Shown: positions 7,477 through 15,249 of the stretch, in pieces
Position numbering within the stretch: position 1 is the stretch's first letter
Layout: each line of letters opens with the position of its first letter
Source of the DNA: an uncultured Clostridia bacterium
Lineage (GTDB): Bacteria; Bacillota; Clostridia; Christensenellales; CAG-917
DNA length: 27,912 bases
NCBI GenBank assembly: GCA_900554085.1
Contig: USGA01000001.1
Coordinates: 1 to 27,912 of the forward strand
Direction: 5' to 3'
Notes under the pieces: generated by a model
The model's input: the letters and a program-made list of their open reading frames with translations, nothing else
What the model was told of the DNA's origin: nothing
Databases searched by the model: none
Program-made: the position numbers and the translations under genes

Positions 7477-8301
7477 ATGCGCGATTACAGCATTTATTAC
7501 GCGAAAGAGCAAGGCAGGCGACTGCCTTGCTTTTGCTTTGACAGCGTAAGTTCCACAAACGACGTCGCCAAAACGCTGTTGCACCGCGGCAAATGCGGCG
7601 AAGACGCGTTTGCGGTGCTTGCGGCGGAGCAGTGTTCCGGCAGGGGAAGAATGGGGCGCACTTTCGTTTCTCCGCGCGGAAAAGGCATTTATATGACCCT
7701 GGTGCGCAAGGCGGGCAACGTCGCAGACGTAAGTCCCGCGGGCTGTTTCTCCGCGCTTGCGGTATGCGATTTGCTTGGGCAGGTTTTCGGTCTGGACTGC
7801 ACCCTGAAGTGGCCCAACGACGTGCTGGCAGGCGGCAAAAAGATATGCGGAATACTGCCCGAAAGCGTGGTCGCGGCGAATGGTGAAAGATATGTGCTGA
7901 TAGGCACGGGAATAAATGTCCTTACCGACGAAACAGACCTGGGGGATTTGCAGGAAATTGCAACATCTGTGCTTTTAGAGACCGAAAAAGGCAGCATTAA
8001 CCTTTCGTTTTGCGGAAATACCGCAAAAGCCATCAGAAGACTCGGCGGGGTGTTGGCGCTCGGAACGGACGAAATAGTGCGGCGTTTTCTTGCGGGCGAC
8101 GAAGACCTTGCGGGCGAGTATTCGGAGAGGCTGTCCACGATAGGAAAGGAAGTCGGGTTCTCGGGAGAAGACGGAGCCGCGCTGACGGGAAAAGCCGTCG
8201 GCGTTACGTCCGACGCCGCATTGCAGGTGTATGTGAACGGTGTTATGCATACGGTCCGTTGGGGAGAGGTCACCTCGCAACCCGAAGTCCGCAGGAATTA
8301 A
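7477..8301 (+). CDS. birA: Biotin--protein ligase (group I, no DNA-binding domain)
   Basis: Activates biotin with ATP to biotinyl-AMP and attaches it to the carrier-protein lysine. Conserved blocks are FDSVSSTND, the adenylate-binding loop SGRGRMGRTF (residues 54-63) and KWPNDV (111-116), followed by a GILPE segment and GTGINV. At 274 aa it begins directly with the catalytic domain and lacks the N-terminal winged-helix repressor domain of bifunctional BirA, so it should not regulate biotin genes itself. The small C-terminal SH3-like domain is present (about 225-274). It starts seven bases after the pump gene, which puts ligase and substrate under one promoter. Confidence 0.93.
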   Translation: MRDYSIYYAKEQGRRLPCFCFDSVSSTNDVAKTLLHRGKCGEDAFAVLAAEQCSGRGRMGRTFVSPRGKGIYMTLVRKAGNVADVSPAGCFSALAVCDLLGQVFGLDCTLKWPNDVLAGGKKICGILPESVVAANGERYVLIGTGINVLTDETDLGDLQEIATSVLLETEKGSINLSFCGNTAKAIRRLGGVLALGTDEIVRRFLAGDEDLAGEYSERLSTIGKEVGFSGEDGAALTGKAVGVTSDAALQVYVNGVMHTVRWGEVTSQPEVRRN

Positions 8302-8303
8302 AT

Positions 8304-8315
8304 CGACACGTGTCG
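8304..8315. repeat. 12-bp perfect palindrome after birA
   Basis: CGACACGTGTCG, perfectly self-complementary, three bases after the birA stop and 13 bases upstream of a good -35 box. There is no T-run, so it is not an obvious terminator. Its position suits an operator for the downstream promoter. Confidence 0.5.
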
Positions 8316-8328
8316 GGCAAATTGGCAC

Positions 8329-8357
8329 TTGTTTTTGATTCTGCGGAAGGATATAAT
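8329..8357 (+). promoter_or_regulatory. Promoter of the SGNH lipoprotein gene
   Basis: TTGTTT, exactly 17 bases, TATAAT. Transcription would start near 8364, leaving a leader of about 70 bases before the start codon at 8436. Confidence 0.75.
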
Positions 8358-8435
8358 TGGCTTGTCGATATGCGCGCGTAAAACGCGCGGGACGGGTGGG
8401 TGCGTTTGCGCCCGAAGAGAGTATAAGGAGGAATT

Positions 8436-10376
8436 ATGAAAAGAGTTTTCGCACTGATATTGTGCCTTGCTTTGATAATCGGCTGCGTCGCGGCTTTCGT
8501 TGCCTGCAGTCCCGATGACCCCGAAGAAAGCACTCCCGACCGTTTCTACTGGGGAGAGGGCAAGGAAGTGGCGACTTCCGACAAAACTCAGATTGTCTAT
8601 CTCGGCGATTCCATTGCCGAGGGCGTCCTGGGACCGTCTCCGCTTCCCCTGCGTCACGAATATGCATACGCCAACATAATAGGCAAACGCAACGATTACG
8701 ATTACATCAATCATTCCGTATCGGGGCATCTCACGAACAATATGCTGGAACTCATCAGCAACGAAGTGGGTTATGACGGCGCGCGTATGCTCGTGTCCAA
8801 CATTGCCACCGCCGACATCGTGCACATCTCCATAATCGGCAACGACGTCCTGCAGGACAGGAAAGACGTGTTGCTCGACAACGACAAATATCCTCTCAAG
8901 GACTCCGACGGCAAACTCATCGATTACATGACCATGCATCAGGTGGTCTGCGAGGCCATGGTGGACGGCGAGTACGGCACTCTCGAGAGGGCGCTCTACG
9001 GAGAGGACGGCAACAGCGGCTCCTACGGCAACATAGTGAAAATCGTGGAGCGGCTCATCGAACTCAATCCCGACGCGGTCATCATTTTCCAGAAGGTCTA
9101 CAATCCCATTTTCAGCGTGGATACTCCGCTTGTGAAGTCGTGGACGCGCAATGCCATTCAAAGCCACGGCATGGAAATCACGCTCGAGTCTCTGCACGCC
9201 CTCGGCGACAACCTCATCGGCAAGATGAACGCGGTGCTGCAGAAAGTCATTGACAAGTTCAACGACGCAAAGACCGCCGCCGACAAGTGGACGCTTACTT
9301 CCGTTGACGCGCTTGCGGCGTTCAATGCGATTTACGAAGCGGACGGTGCTGAGCGCGCGTGGAACCTCATCTATCCCGACGGTATTCACCCCTCAAACGA
9401 GGGACACGCGGTGCTTGCGGACCTCACTCAGCAGAAACTCGAAGAACTGGGGCTTGCCAACAAGGACAACGCGCTTGCCGCTTACAAGCAAATGCGAATT
9501 GATTTCATCAACAACAATTTCGCGGGCAAGATAAGCAATGCGGAGCAGGTCAAGGCGAACATCAACGCGGCGACTTCCTGCGCGGATGTCACCAAGATAT
9601 TCTTTGCGGCGACCAAAGGAATTATCCCCGATTACGACATCGACCACTCCGCGCCCTCTTCGCCCAAGGAAGTCATCGAAACGCATTTCCGTATCGACCC
9701 CGCCAACACCAGCGTGTGGGGCATAACCGGCACGACGATAAACCTCATCCTCGACCTTGAAAAGAGCGGCGTGTTCCTGCGCAGCGACGGCACGATGTCG
9801 CTCCGTCTCATACTCAGCGACGAAGCCACGGGGATGATCAACGGTCTGCTCGGGTCCTTCCTCGGCGGTAGCGTGGATTTGAGTTCTTTCCAGAACACGT
9901 ATCTTACACCCATTGCGCCCGGTGCGTCCCTGCAGGATATAGAGGGACTGCTGGACATCGCATACGATTGTCTCGGGCTCAAACTCATCGGCTTTGATAT
10001 GAATCACCCCGGGATTGCCGCATTGGTCAACGGACTCAAAGAGGGCAAACTTCCCGCAGAACTCAACATCCCCGAGGGCTTCGGCGTCGAACTCAACTAC
10101 AACTACACGATGAAAAAGGTGCAGGACGCAAACGGAACGGTGTACGACGCGGTGTACCTTACTCCGTACGACAGCGACACTCAGCCCTTCATCGTTATGA
10201 CTATGGCAGCCAAAACCTTCGAGTACAAGGCGGATTACGAGTTCAACCTCATCGAGGACCAGAGGATTCCTCTCGACAGCCCCATTCAGGCGCAGACGCT
10301 GACTTTTATGGTAGACTTCATCAAACTCAAGTTCACCGCGATTGAGTATGTGGACGGTCTGTTCGGGCTTGACTGA
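8436..10376 (+). CDS. Secreted SGNH/GDSL-hydrolase lipoprotein (646 aa)
   Basis: A lipid-anchored extracytoplasmic esterase or lipase-like hydrolase. Residues 1-24 are a type II signal peptide ending in the lipobox VAC with Cys24 as the lipidation site. The SGNH blocks are in order: block I VYLGDSIAEG (nucleophile Ser59), a Gly in block II (NHSVSGH), block III IIGND (Asn136) and block V PDGIHPSNEGH (Asp315, His318). That catalytic domain ends near residue 330. The remaining 310 residues, including a region of conserved-looking beta strands, match no domain I can name and may be a substrate- or wall-binding module. The substrate is unknown; acetyl or acyl esters of polysaccharide or peptidoglycan are common for the family. 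AGGAGG precedes the ATG. Confidence 0.88.
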   Translation: MKRVFALILCLALIIGCVAAFVACSPDDPEESTPDRFYWGEGKEVATSDKTQIVYLGDSIAEGVLGPSPLPLRHEYAYANIIGKRNDYDYINHSVSGHLTNNMLELISNEVGYDGARMLVSNIATADIVHISIIGNDVLQDRKDVLLDNDKYPLKDSDGKLIDYMTMHQVVCEAMVDGEYGTLERALYGEDGNSGSYGNIVKIVERLIELNPDAVIIFQKVYNPIFSVDTPLVKSWTRNAIQSHGMEITLESLHALGDNLIGKMNAVLQKVIDKFNDAKTAADKWTLTSVDALAAFNAIYEADGAERAWNLIYPDGIHPSNEGHAVLADLTQQKLEELGLANKDNALAAYKQMRIDFINNNFAGKISNAEQVKANINAATSCADVTKIFFAATKGIIPDYDIDHSAPSSPKEVIETHFRIDPANTSVWGITGTTINLILDLEKSGVFLRSDGTMSLRLILSDEATGMINGLLGSFLGGSVDLSSFQNTYLTPIAPGASLQDIEGLLDIAYDCLGLKLIGFDMNHPGIAALVNGLKEGKLPAELNIPEGFGVELNYNYTMKKVQDANGTVYDAVYLTPYDSDTQPFIVMTMAAKTFEYKADYEFNLIEDQRIPLDSPIQAQTLTFMVDFIKLKFTAIEYVDGLFGLD

Positions 10377-10394
10377 TAAATCACGGTGAAATAA

Positions 10395-10430
10395 GAACAA
10401 AACGCGGAGACCAATCTCCGCGTTTTGTTC
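10395..10430 (+). terminator. Strong intrinsic terminator
   Basis: A perfect 16-bp stem (10395-10410 with 10415-10430) around a CCAA loop, 18 bases after the stop codon. The arms are A-rich at the base and GC-rich near the loop, so the second arm provides TTTTGTTC. Confidence 0.9.
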
Positions 10431-10675
10431 TGTGGGTTTCCCGTCGGGCTCGGCAAGTTTATTTCTCCGCGTTACCGGTGAATGTCTTTCCGTGAGGATA
10501 TAATTGTTCCTGCCTCTGCGTAAGTCAAAGGTTGCCTCATAACCACGGTATGGGCGCGTTGCGTCGGAAAGGACATTAACTGCCGAACGCAGTGCTTTTT
10601 CGGTCGGGACCTCGGAGTGCTGAACGGAAGACGGAGGGGAGGGCGCGGGGGAAACGGTTCTTGACCTTATAAAGG
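10431..10675. other. Intergenic stretch with a long-range inverted repeat
   Basis: No gene fits here. It holds a 12-bp arm at 10481-10492 (AATGTCTTTCCG) that pairs with 10565-10577 apart from one bulged G, enclosing about 72 bases with smaller internal pairings. A TATAAT at 10499-10504 lies within it without a good -35. The whole could be an uncharacterised structured RNA; I could not match it to tmRNA, RNase P, SRP RNA, a T-box or 6S RNA. Confidence 0.35.
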
Positions 10676-10703
10676 AAACGACACCCCCGTCGGGGTGCCG
10701 TCC
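10676..10703 (-). terminator. Probable terminator of the distal lipoprotein gene
   Basis: A 12-position hairpin (10676-10687 with 10692-10703, including G:U pairs) around a CGTC loop, about 60 bases past the stop codon on the minus strand. It is followed there by TTTCCTTTAT, a mediocre U-tract. Confidence 0.55.
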
Positions 10704-10763
10704 TTGCGAACGAAGAAAGGGAGAGCGTAAAACTTCGTCCGCGGAATAAGGGGTTATGGGTAA

Positions 10764-11807
10764 TTAAGCGTTTTCGTTTGCGTTCTGTTCACCGAAGATG
10801 AGGGTGTAGAGTTCGTTCCAGTCGGTGTTGCCCGCGACCTCGTATCCGAGGGTGATATCGCTCTCTTCGCTGGCGATGTAGTAGACTTTGACCTGCGCCT
10901 GGAGTTTGATGCCGGCGATATTCTTGCTGACTTTGACGTTGACGCATTTTCTGCCTTGCTCGTCGACGGTTCTCTTGTAACGGACCTCGGTGCCGAACAG
11001 GGAGTCGATGTTTTCGATGCCGGTGGTGTTGCTCTTGACGACCAGTTCTTCGCCGTCCTCGTCGGTTTCAAACTCAACGGAGAAAGCATAGACTTTCACT
11101 CCGAGCACCCAGAATTCGTAGTTGAGTTCTTCCTCGATTTCGTTGCCCTCGGTGCTGAATTCCTGGGAGAATCTGATTTGGTTGCCGAAACTGTCGGAGG
11201 CGACCATAGAGAATTCCTGACCGTTTTCGTCGCCCTCGGATTCGATTTCCATTTCGCCGCTGACGGTAAATTCTTCTTCGCCGTTGACGAGGATACCTTG
11301 CAGGGTGTACTCCTCTTCGGTCTCGATGTCGAGAGTGTCGTCGTCGGTTTCGGTCTCGGAAGCGACGAGTTTGGTGTTGTAGTAGAGGGTGTAGGTGTCT
11401 TTTTCACCGGTCAGCGCGCTGTTGGCGGTGATGACCATCTTGTGGGTGAAATCGGTCCTGTCGGAGACTTCCTCTTTGATTTGCACGGAAGAGCGGTCGA
11501 TGAACTCTTCGATTGCCTTGATTTGCTGGGCTATTTCCTGCAGCATTTCGCTGGATTCGGCTGTTATTTCACCGCGGTGGGTAAAACCGAAACTGTTGCC
11601 GTTCTGTGCGGCGGCGGAAGCCGTTGCGCTCTGCTGAGCATTCATCATAGCCGCCGCGGAAGCCGCGGAATAGCCGATGGTATAAGCATTGCTGCCGACC
11701 TTCGCCGTGTCGTCGTTTTTGTTATCGGGGTCGCAGGCGACGAGGGCGACAACCATCGCGCTTATCGCAAGCACCGCAACGAGAGAAAGCAATATTTTCT
11801 TCTTCAT
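10764..11807 (-). CDS. Lipoprotein of unknown function, paralogue of its neighbour
   Basis: A 347-aa secreted lipoprotein that I cannot assign to a family. The signal peptide ends in the lipobox LVAC with Cys25. An Ala/Ser-rich segment containing IGYSAASAAAMM follows, then a largely acidic, Thr/Val/Glu-rich region that reads as a long run of beta strands. It is clearly a paralogue of the gene at 12176-13273: both have a GYSAA element, an FIDR segment followed by about 40 aligned residues ending in LxYN, an EEE/EEK-leading beta region (TLQGILVNGEEEFTVSG against RLDGVMTYGGVTYTVTG) and a similar C-terminus. The ATG at 11807 has GGAGGATTTT upstream; longer frames do not code for the signal peptide start. 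It has its own promoter motif, shared with the sigma-factor gene. Confidence 0.85.
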   Translation of the reverse strand: MKKKILLSLVAVLAISAMVVALVACDPDNKNDDTAKVGSNAYTIGYSAASAAAMMNAQQSATASAAAQNGNSFGFTHRGEITAESSEMLQEIAQQIKAIEEFIDRSSVQIKEEVSDRTDFTHKMVITANSALTGEKDTYTLYYNTKLVASETETDDDTLDIETEEEYTLQGILVNGEEEFTVSGEMEIESEGDENGQEFSMVASDSFGNQIRFSQEFSTEGNEIEEELNYEFWVLGVKVYAFSVEFETDEDGEELVVKSNTTGIENIDSLFGTEVRYKRTVDEQGRKCVNVKVSKNIAGIKLQAQVKVYYIASEESDITLGYEVAGNTDWNELYTLIFGEQNANENA

Positions 11808-11832
11808 TTTGAAAATCCTCCGTTCTGGTTTT

Positions 11833-11867
11833 CGTATATAAAACAATCGACGACGCGATTTTGCCAA
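11833..11867 (-). promoter_or_regulatory. Predicted ECF-sigma-dependent promoter (distal lipoprotein)
   Basis: On the minus strand, TTGGCAAAATC, 7 bases, CGATTGTTTTATATACG, ending about 25 bases before the start codon. The same two blocks with identical 7-base spacing occur upstream of the sigma-factor gene at 15090-15124. Conservation of both blocks with unlike spacer sequence argues for a functional promoter rather than a duplicated region. The exact -35 and -10 limits are uncertain. Confidence 0.7.
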
Positions 11868-12114
11868 CATTTTCCGAAAATAATTTTTTCTGTCCGTGCA
11901 ATCGCAAGCATACAGTCGGGGAAAAGCCTGAAATATTTTTATTGAACGTTGGCGTGTGCACGCAATAACAGAATGACGCGCACGCGCGCGCCCGACAGGG
12001 TAGGGTGCGTGAAGTGAGTCCGAAAGGTTGCGGGAAAAGCGCGCCGGCGGCAGACGGAGCGTCGGTCGGAACTCGGCGAAGCCGTCACCTCTTCGCAAAC
12101 GTTGCATATCGAAG
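11868..12114. other. Gene-free GC-rich gap
   Basis: No convincing gene. It contains a run of alternating CG/CA dinucleotides around 11970-11992 and otherwise no clear structure. Confidence 0.4.
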
Positions 12115-12145
12115 GGAAAGGGCGGCGCGTTGCGCCGCCCTTTCC
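12115..12145 (-). terminator. Terminator of the sigma-factor operon
   Basis: A perfect 14-bp, GC-rich stem (12115-12128 with 12132-12145) with a GTT loop, about 30 bases past the stop of the proximal lipoprotein gene on the minus strand. The U-tract is weak on the minus side and better (TTTTGG) on the plus side, but only the minus strand carries a gene ending here. Confidence 0.65.
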
Positions 12146-12175
12146 TTTTGGGGGGAGAGAATTATATCGACACCG

Positions 12176-13273
12176 TTATGCGCGGATTGTTGTCGTCGTA
12201 CCAGTGTTGTCCGAGCCGAAAATTTTTGCGCCGAGCGTATCCCAGTTGGCGGGATTGACGAAGGCAAAGGTATATTCGGTCTCGCCGTCTGCCGATTGGC
12301 CTACCGAAACCATAACGGTGGCGGAGGTGCGGGGATAGGCGGCGGTGTCGGTGACTTCGATTACGATACGGGTGCCCGTGCTCACGGTTTCCGCCTCGTA
12401 TTCGACGGCGATTCCCGTCCAGTTGTCGGTGCCGCCGCGGGAGATAAACTCCACTTCCAGTTCGTCTTTGCCGTTTTCTTTTTCGAACTCGACGGAGAAC
12501 TCCTCGTCGGCTTTGCCTACGGGCTTGCCCGCTGCGTCATAGACTGCGTCGGAGAAATATTCGTATTCGAATTCTTCTTCCTGTTCGCCCGTTTCGGTCT
12601 CGGTGCCGTATTCGAGGACTATGCACGAAGTGCCGTTTTTGGCGATGAGTTCGATTTCGTGTTCGGTTTCGTCCGCGGAGACCTCGTTTTCCACTTCGCC
12701 CGTGACGGTGTAGGTCACTCCGCCGTAGGTCATCACGCCGTCGAGACGGAACTTTTCTTCGTTGTCGATATCCCAGTCATCGCGGTCGTCGTCAAAGTCG
12801 CGGTCATAGTCGGGAAGAGCGGAAATGTTGTAGTGGAGCACGAAAGTGTTTTCTTCGCCGTCAAGACCTTTTGTCGTCACCGACAGGAAATGCGCATAGC
12901 CTTCTTCGGTGGACGCGCCTTCGGTAACGGTTATTCCCGTGCGGTCTATGAATGAGCCTATCACGGCGAGTTGCTTCTCGAATTCCGCTTTGAAATTGTC
13001 CGCATAGAGGGTTTCGGTTGCGGGTTGTACGGCAGACGACGAAGCGCCTCCGCCCAGCACCGCCAACGCGGAAACAGAAGTCGCGGCAGAGTAGCCTATA
13101 AGGGAACTGTTGGACGCCGTCACCACGGTGTCGGCGGTCCCGTCGCCGTTTCCGCCGTTGCCGTCGGGGAAGTAGTTTTCACCCGAGGGCGGGTCGTTGC
13201 CGCAGGCGGCGAGGACTACCGCACCTGCGGTGAGCACGGCGACAAGCATAAGAACGATGAGAACTTTTTTCAC
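12176..13273 (-). CDS. Lipoprotein of unknown function, paralogue of its neighbour
   Basis: A 365-aa lipoprotein, paralogous to the product of 10764-11807 and otherwise unrecognised. The signal peptide ends in the lipobox LAAC (Cys24). A Gly/Asn-rich linker follows, then SLIGYSAATSVSALAVLGGG, the FIDRTGITVTEG segment and a long acidic beta-rich region. I place the start at the GTG at 13273: the AGGAGG site lies seven bases before it, whereas the ATG two codons earlier (13279) would be only one base from the site. The gene follows the anti-sigma gene after about 48 bases with no promoter in between, so it belongs to the sigma-factor operon. It may be a regulon output or part of the signal-sensing apparatus. 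Confidence 0.85.
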   Translation of the reverse strand: MKKVLIVLMLVAVLTAGAVVLAACGNDPPSGENYFPDGNGGNGDGTADTVVTASNSSLIGYSAATSVSALAVLGGGASSSAVQPATETLYADNFKAEFEKQLAVIGSFIDRTGITVTEGASTEEGYAHFLSVTTKGLDGEENTFVLHYNISALPDYDRDFDDDRDDWDIDNEEKFRLDGVMTYGGVTYTVTGEVENEVSADETEHEIELIAKNGTSCIVLEYGTETETGEQEEEFEYEYFSDAVYDAAGKPVGKADEEFSVEFEKENGKDELEVEFISRGGTDNWTGIAVEYEAETVSTGTRIVIEVTDTAAYPRTSATVMVSVGQSADGETEYTFAFVNPANWDTLGAKIFGSDNTGTTTTIRA

Positions 13274-13321
13274 GGTCATACCTCCTTGTTTGCAGTCGTG
13301 TTGCGGTTTGTTGCGCGGACG

Positions 13322-14551
13322 TTATCCGCGGAGTTCCTCCATAATCTCCGCCTTCCATTCGCTCATTTCGCGGGCCACGGATTCGGCGAAGTTGTGCATA
13401 TCCTCTTCGTAGAGTTCTATTATGTCGTCGAAGAGGTCCTCGAGACCTTCGAAGAATTCCCCGAACCAGTCGCCGTTTATGAAAGAATCCACTATTTCGT
13501 GATAAAGGGACAAAACGGTCGAGGTAAGGTCGATGTAATCGTTGCGTATGGTTTCCAGCAGGACGTGCAATTCGGGAAGACCGAATTCGTCTTCGTCCAT
13601 ATCGTCAAGCGCGTCGAGAACGTCTCTCAGGCTGTCGACAAACGAGTCGAACGATTGGCGTTCGGCGGCGAGTTTGTCGGCGTCGGCTTTGACTGAAGAA
13701 TCCTCGTATTTTGCAGAAAGCGCGTTTTCAACGTTCAGAATGACACTTTCATCGTACTGTTTGAGAATTTTATTGAGTTGGTCCGCAGTGTATGAGGAGA
13801 GCGCCGCAAGCGATTTTCCCGTGACTTCGCTGACCTCGGCGACGAGAACGCTTTTGCCGGGAGAGCAGTAGTCTTTTACACGATAGGTATAGCGCGTGCC
13901 GTCGGTCGCGGAAGATGAGAGAGAGTTGCCGCAGTACACGCCAGTGTTCCAGCCGTTGGCGGAGAACATAGAAAGCAGTCCGCCCACAATAGAGGAACTC
14001 ACTTCGGCTTCCCGCGCCGCACTGTCGTTTACGGCGAGCAGGTTGAGAGTGCGCGTCTCCGTTTTGTCGATGAATCCCAGGGCTTCGCTTTCGGCTACTA
14101 TGGCCCGCGCGGCGTCTTCCACGGGCATACCGACGAGGTTCATTCCGTACAGCACTATTGCGGCGTCGGCGTTAAGTGCGGACACTTCCGCGACCGTGTT
14201 GTCGGCGGCGACGCTGAGTGCGAACGACGGATTTATGTCCAGGCTGACGTAAGTGAATTCGGAGGCGGTTACGGCTGTCGTCGCGAACACGAAATAGAAC
14301 GAAAGCCCGATTACGATTGCCGCGAATACGACGAGCAGCACCGTAGCCACGCGGCGAGTGCCGGCGGAACGGGAACTTGCCGACGTGTGGGCGCGGGACG
14401 CACATTCGGCGGCGGGAGAAAGGACGGGTTCGCGGACTTCGTCGAACACGCGTTCGTCGTCGAATACGCGAGAACGCACGGACTGCTTGAAGTTGTCGTC
14501 GGGCAACACGGCGTTCGCCTGTTTCTTCAGAATCTTTTCAATCCGTTTCAT
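13322..14551 (-). CDS. RsgI-like membrane anti-sigma factor
   Basis: Predicted to hold the ECF sigma factor encoded just upstream and release it on an envelope signal. Residues 1-67 are cytoplasmic and basic. Residues 68-90 form one membrane helix. Residues 99-165 are an RsgI-type extracytoplasmic domain with the signature YVSLDINPSFAL and then VSALNADAAIVL. The C-terminal third (about 275-409) is very acidic and helical, with many Phe and Trp (DWFGEFFEGLEDLFDDI), and probably forms coiled or amphipathic helices; this part is unlike known RsgI sensor domains. Length is 409 aa. It begins four bases after the sigma gene ends and has AAGGAGG at good spacing. RsgI proteins usually pair with SigI, so pairing with a short ECF factor is notable. 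Confidence 0.8.
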   Translation of the reverse strand: MKRIEKILKKQANAVLPDDNFKQSVRSRVFDDERVFDEVREPVLSPAAECASRAHTSASSRSAGTRRVATVLLVVFAAIVIGLSFYFVFATTAVTASEFTYVSLDINPSFALSVAADNTVAEVSALNADAAIVLYGMNLVGMPVEDAARAIVAESEALGFIDKTETRTLNLLAVNDSAAREAEVSSSIVGGLLSMFSANGWNTGVYCGNSLSSSATDGTRYTYRVKDYCSPGKSVLVAEVSEVTGKSLAALSSYTADQLNKILKQYDESVILNVENALSAKYEDSSVKADADKLAAERQSFDSFVDSLRDVLDALDDMDEDEFGLPELHVLLETIRNDYIDLTSTVLSLYHEIVDSFINGDWFGEFFEGLEDLFDDIIELYEEDMHNFAESVAREMSEWKAEIMEELRG

Positions 14552-14555
14552 CAGC

Positions 14556-15080
14556 CTAACCTCCTTTCAGATATTGTTCCAGTTTCTCGAGCGACGTTTT
14601 GTATCGGTGCGTCACGGTGGACACGGGCATTTCCTTTATTTTTGCCACTTCGCGGCGCTTGAAGCCCGCAACCGCACACATAATCACTATCTCGAAGTCG
14701 TCGGGCGGGAGCAGTTTTTCCGCCGCCGCTATCAGTCCCGTAGATTCGTCGTCGGTCGGGTCTGTCGCGCCGAACAACTTTTCGTTCTCGGCGAAGTCGG
14801 TCGCCACTTCGCGGGATTTTTTCTTCACGCTGTTGAGCGCAAGCCTCTTGGCTATTGTCGTCAGCCACGCGAGGAAGTTGTTGCTTTCGTAGGAATCTAT
14901 GCGGGAGAGTGCGGTCACGTAGGTATCCTGCACTATGTCCTCCGTCGCCTCTTTTTGTCCGACGATTGCGTGGACGACGAAATATACGACCTTGTATGTG
15001 CCGTCGTATATGACATCAAATTGTCCCCGTTCGCCCCCCTTCAGGCGCGCGACGGCTCTCTCCAGCGCATCTTTCGTCAT
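14556..15080 (-). CDS. ECF-type RNA polymerase sigma factor
   Basis: A 174-aa alternative sigma factor with only regions 2 and 4, as in the extracytoplasmic-function group. Region 2 spans about residues 20-85, with the core-binding and -10-recognition stretch ATEDIVQDTYVTALSRI followed by FLAWLTTIAKRLALN. Region 4 spans about 113-172 and ends in a helix-turn-helix (FKRREVAKIKEMPVSTVTHR). It heads the operon sigma, anti-sigma, lipoprotein. GGAG lies six bases before the ATG. The promoter motif in front of it also stands before the second lipoprotein gene, consistent with autoregulation. Confidence 0.93.
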   Translation of the reverse strand: MTKDALERAVARLKGGERGQFDVIYDGTYKVVYFVVHAIVGQKEATEDIVQDTYVTALSRIDSYESNNFLAWLTTIAKRLALNSVKKKSREVATDFAENEKLFGATDPTDDESTGLIAAAEKLLPPDDFEIVIMCAVAGFKRREVAKIKEMPVSTVTHRYKTSLEKLEQYLKGG

Positions 15081-15089
15081 TCCGCTCTC

Positions 15090-15124
15090 CGTATATATAA
15101 CAATCGAAAAACGGATTTTACCAA
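15090..15124 (-). promoter_or_regulatory. Predicted autoregulatory promoter of the sigma-factor operon
   Basis: On the minus strand, TTGGTAAAATC, 7 bases, CGATTGTTATATATACG, directly upstream of the sigma gene. It matches the motif at 11833-11867 in 10 of 11 and 16 of 17 positions of the two blocks, with the same spacing. Confidence 0.7.
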
Positions 15125-15192
15125 TGAAAAGTCCGTTTTTTTTGAATATTTTACAGGTTTTCGCTCACATCGTCAAACGCGCAACCTGCGAC

Positions 15193-15221
15193 GAAAAGAA
15201 AAAGTGCCGTCGTACGGCACT
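15193..15221 (-). terminator. Terminator of luxS
   Basis: A perfect 8-bp stem (AGTGCCGT / ACGGCACT, 15203-15221) with a CGT loop. On the minus strand it is followed by TTTTCTTTTC. It lies about 30 bases past the luxS stop. Confidence 0.85.
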
Positions 15222-15249
15222 CGTGAAAGGGAAAACAAACGTTAGGCGG

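Noticed and set aside
10481..10660. 6S RNA, T-box or tmRNA at the structured gap
   Set aside because: None of the conserved sequence blocks of these RNAs could be found, so no family was assigned.
10956..11945. A 329-codon plus-strand frame opposite the distal lipoprotein gene
   Set aside because: The minus strand has a clean signal peptide, lipobox, ribosome binding site and a paralogue. The plus frame is its mirror.
13274..13279. ATG at 13279 as start of the proximal lipoprotein
   Set aside because: It lies only one base from the AGGAGG site. The GTG two codons later has ideal seven-base spacing and gives a normal signal peptide starting with KK.
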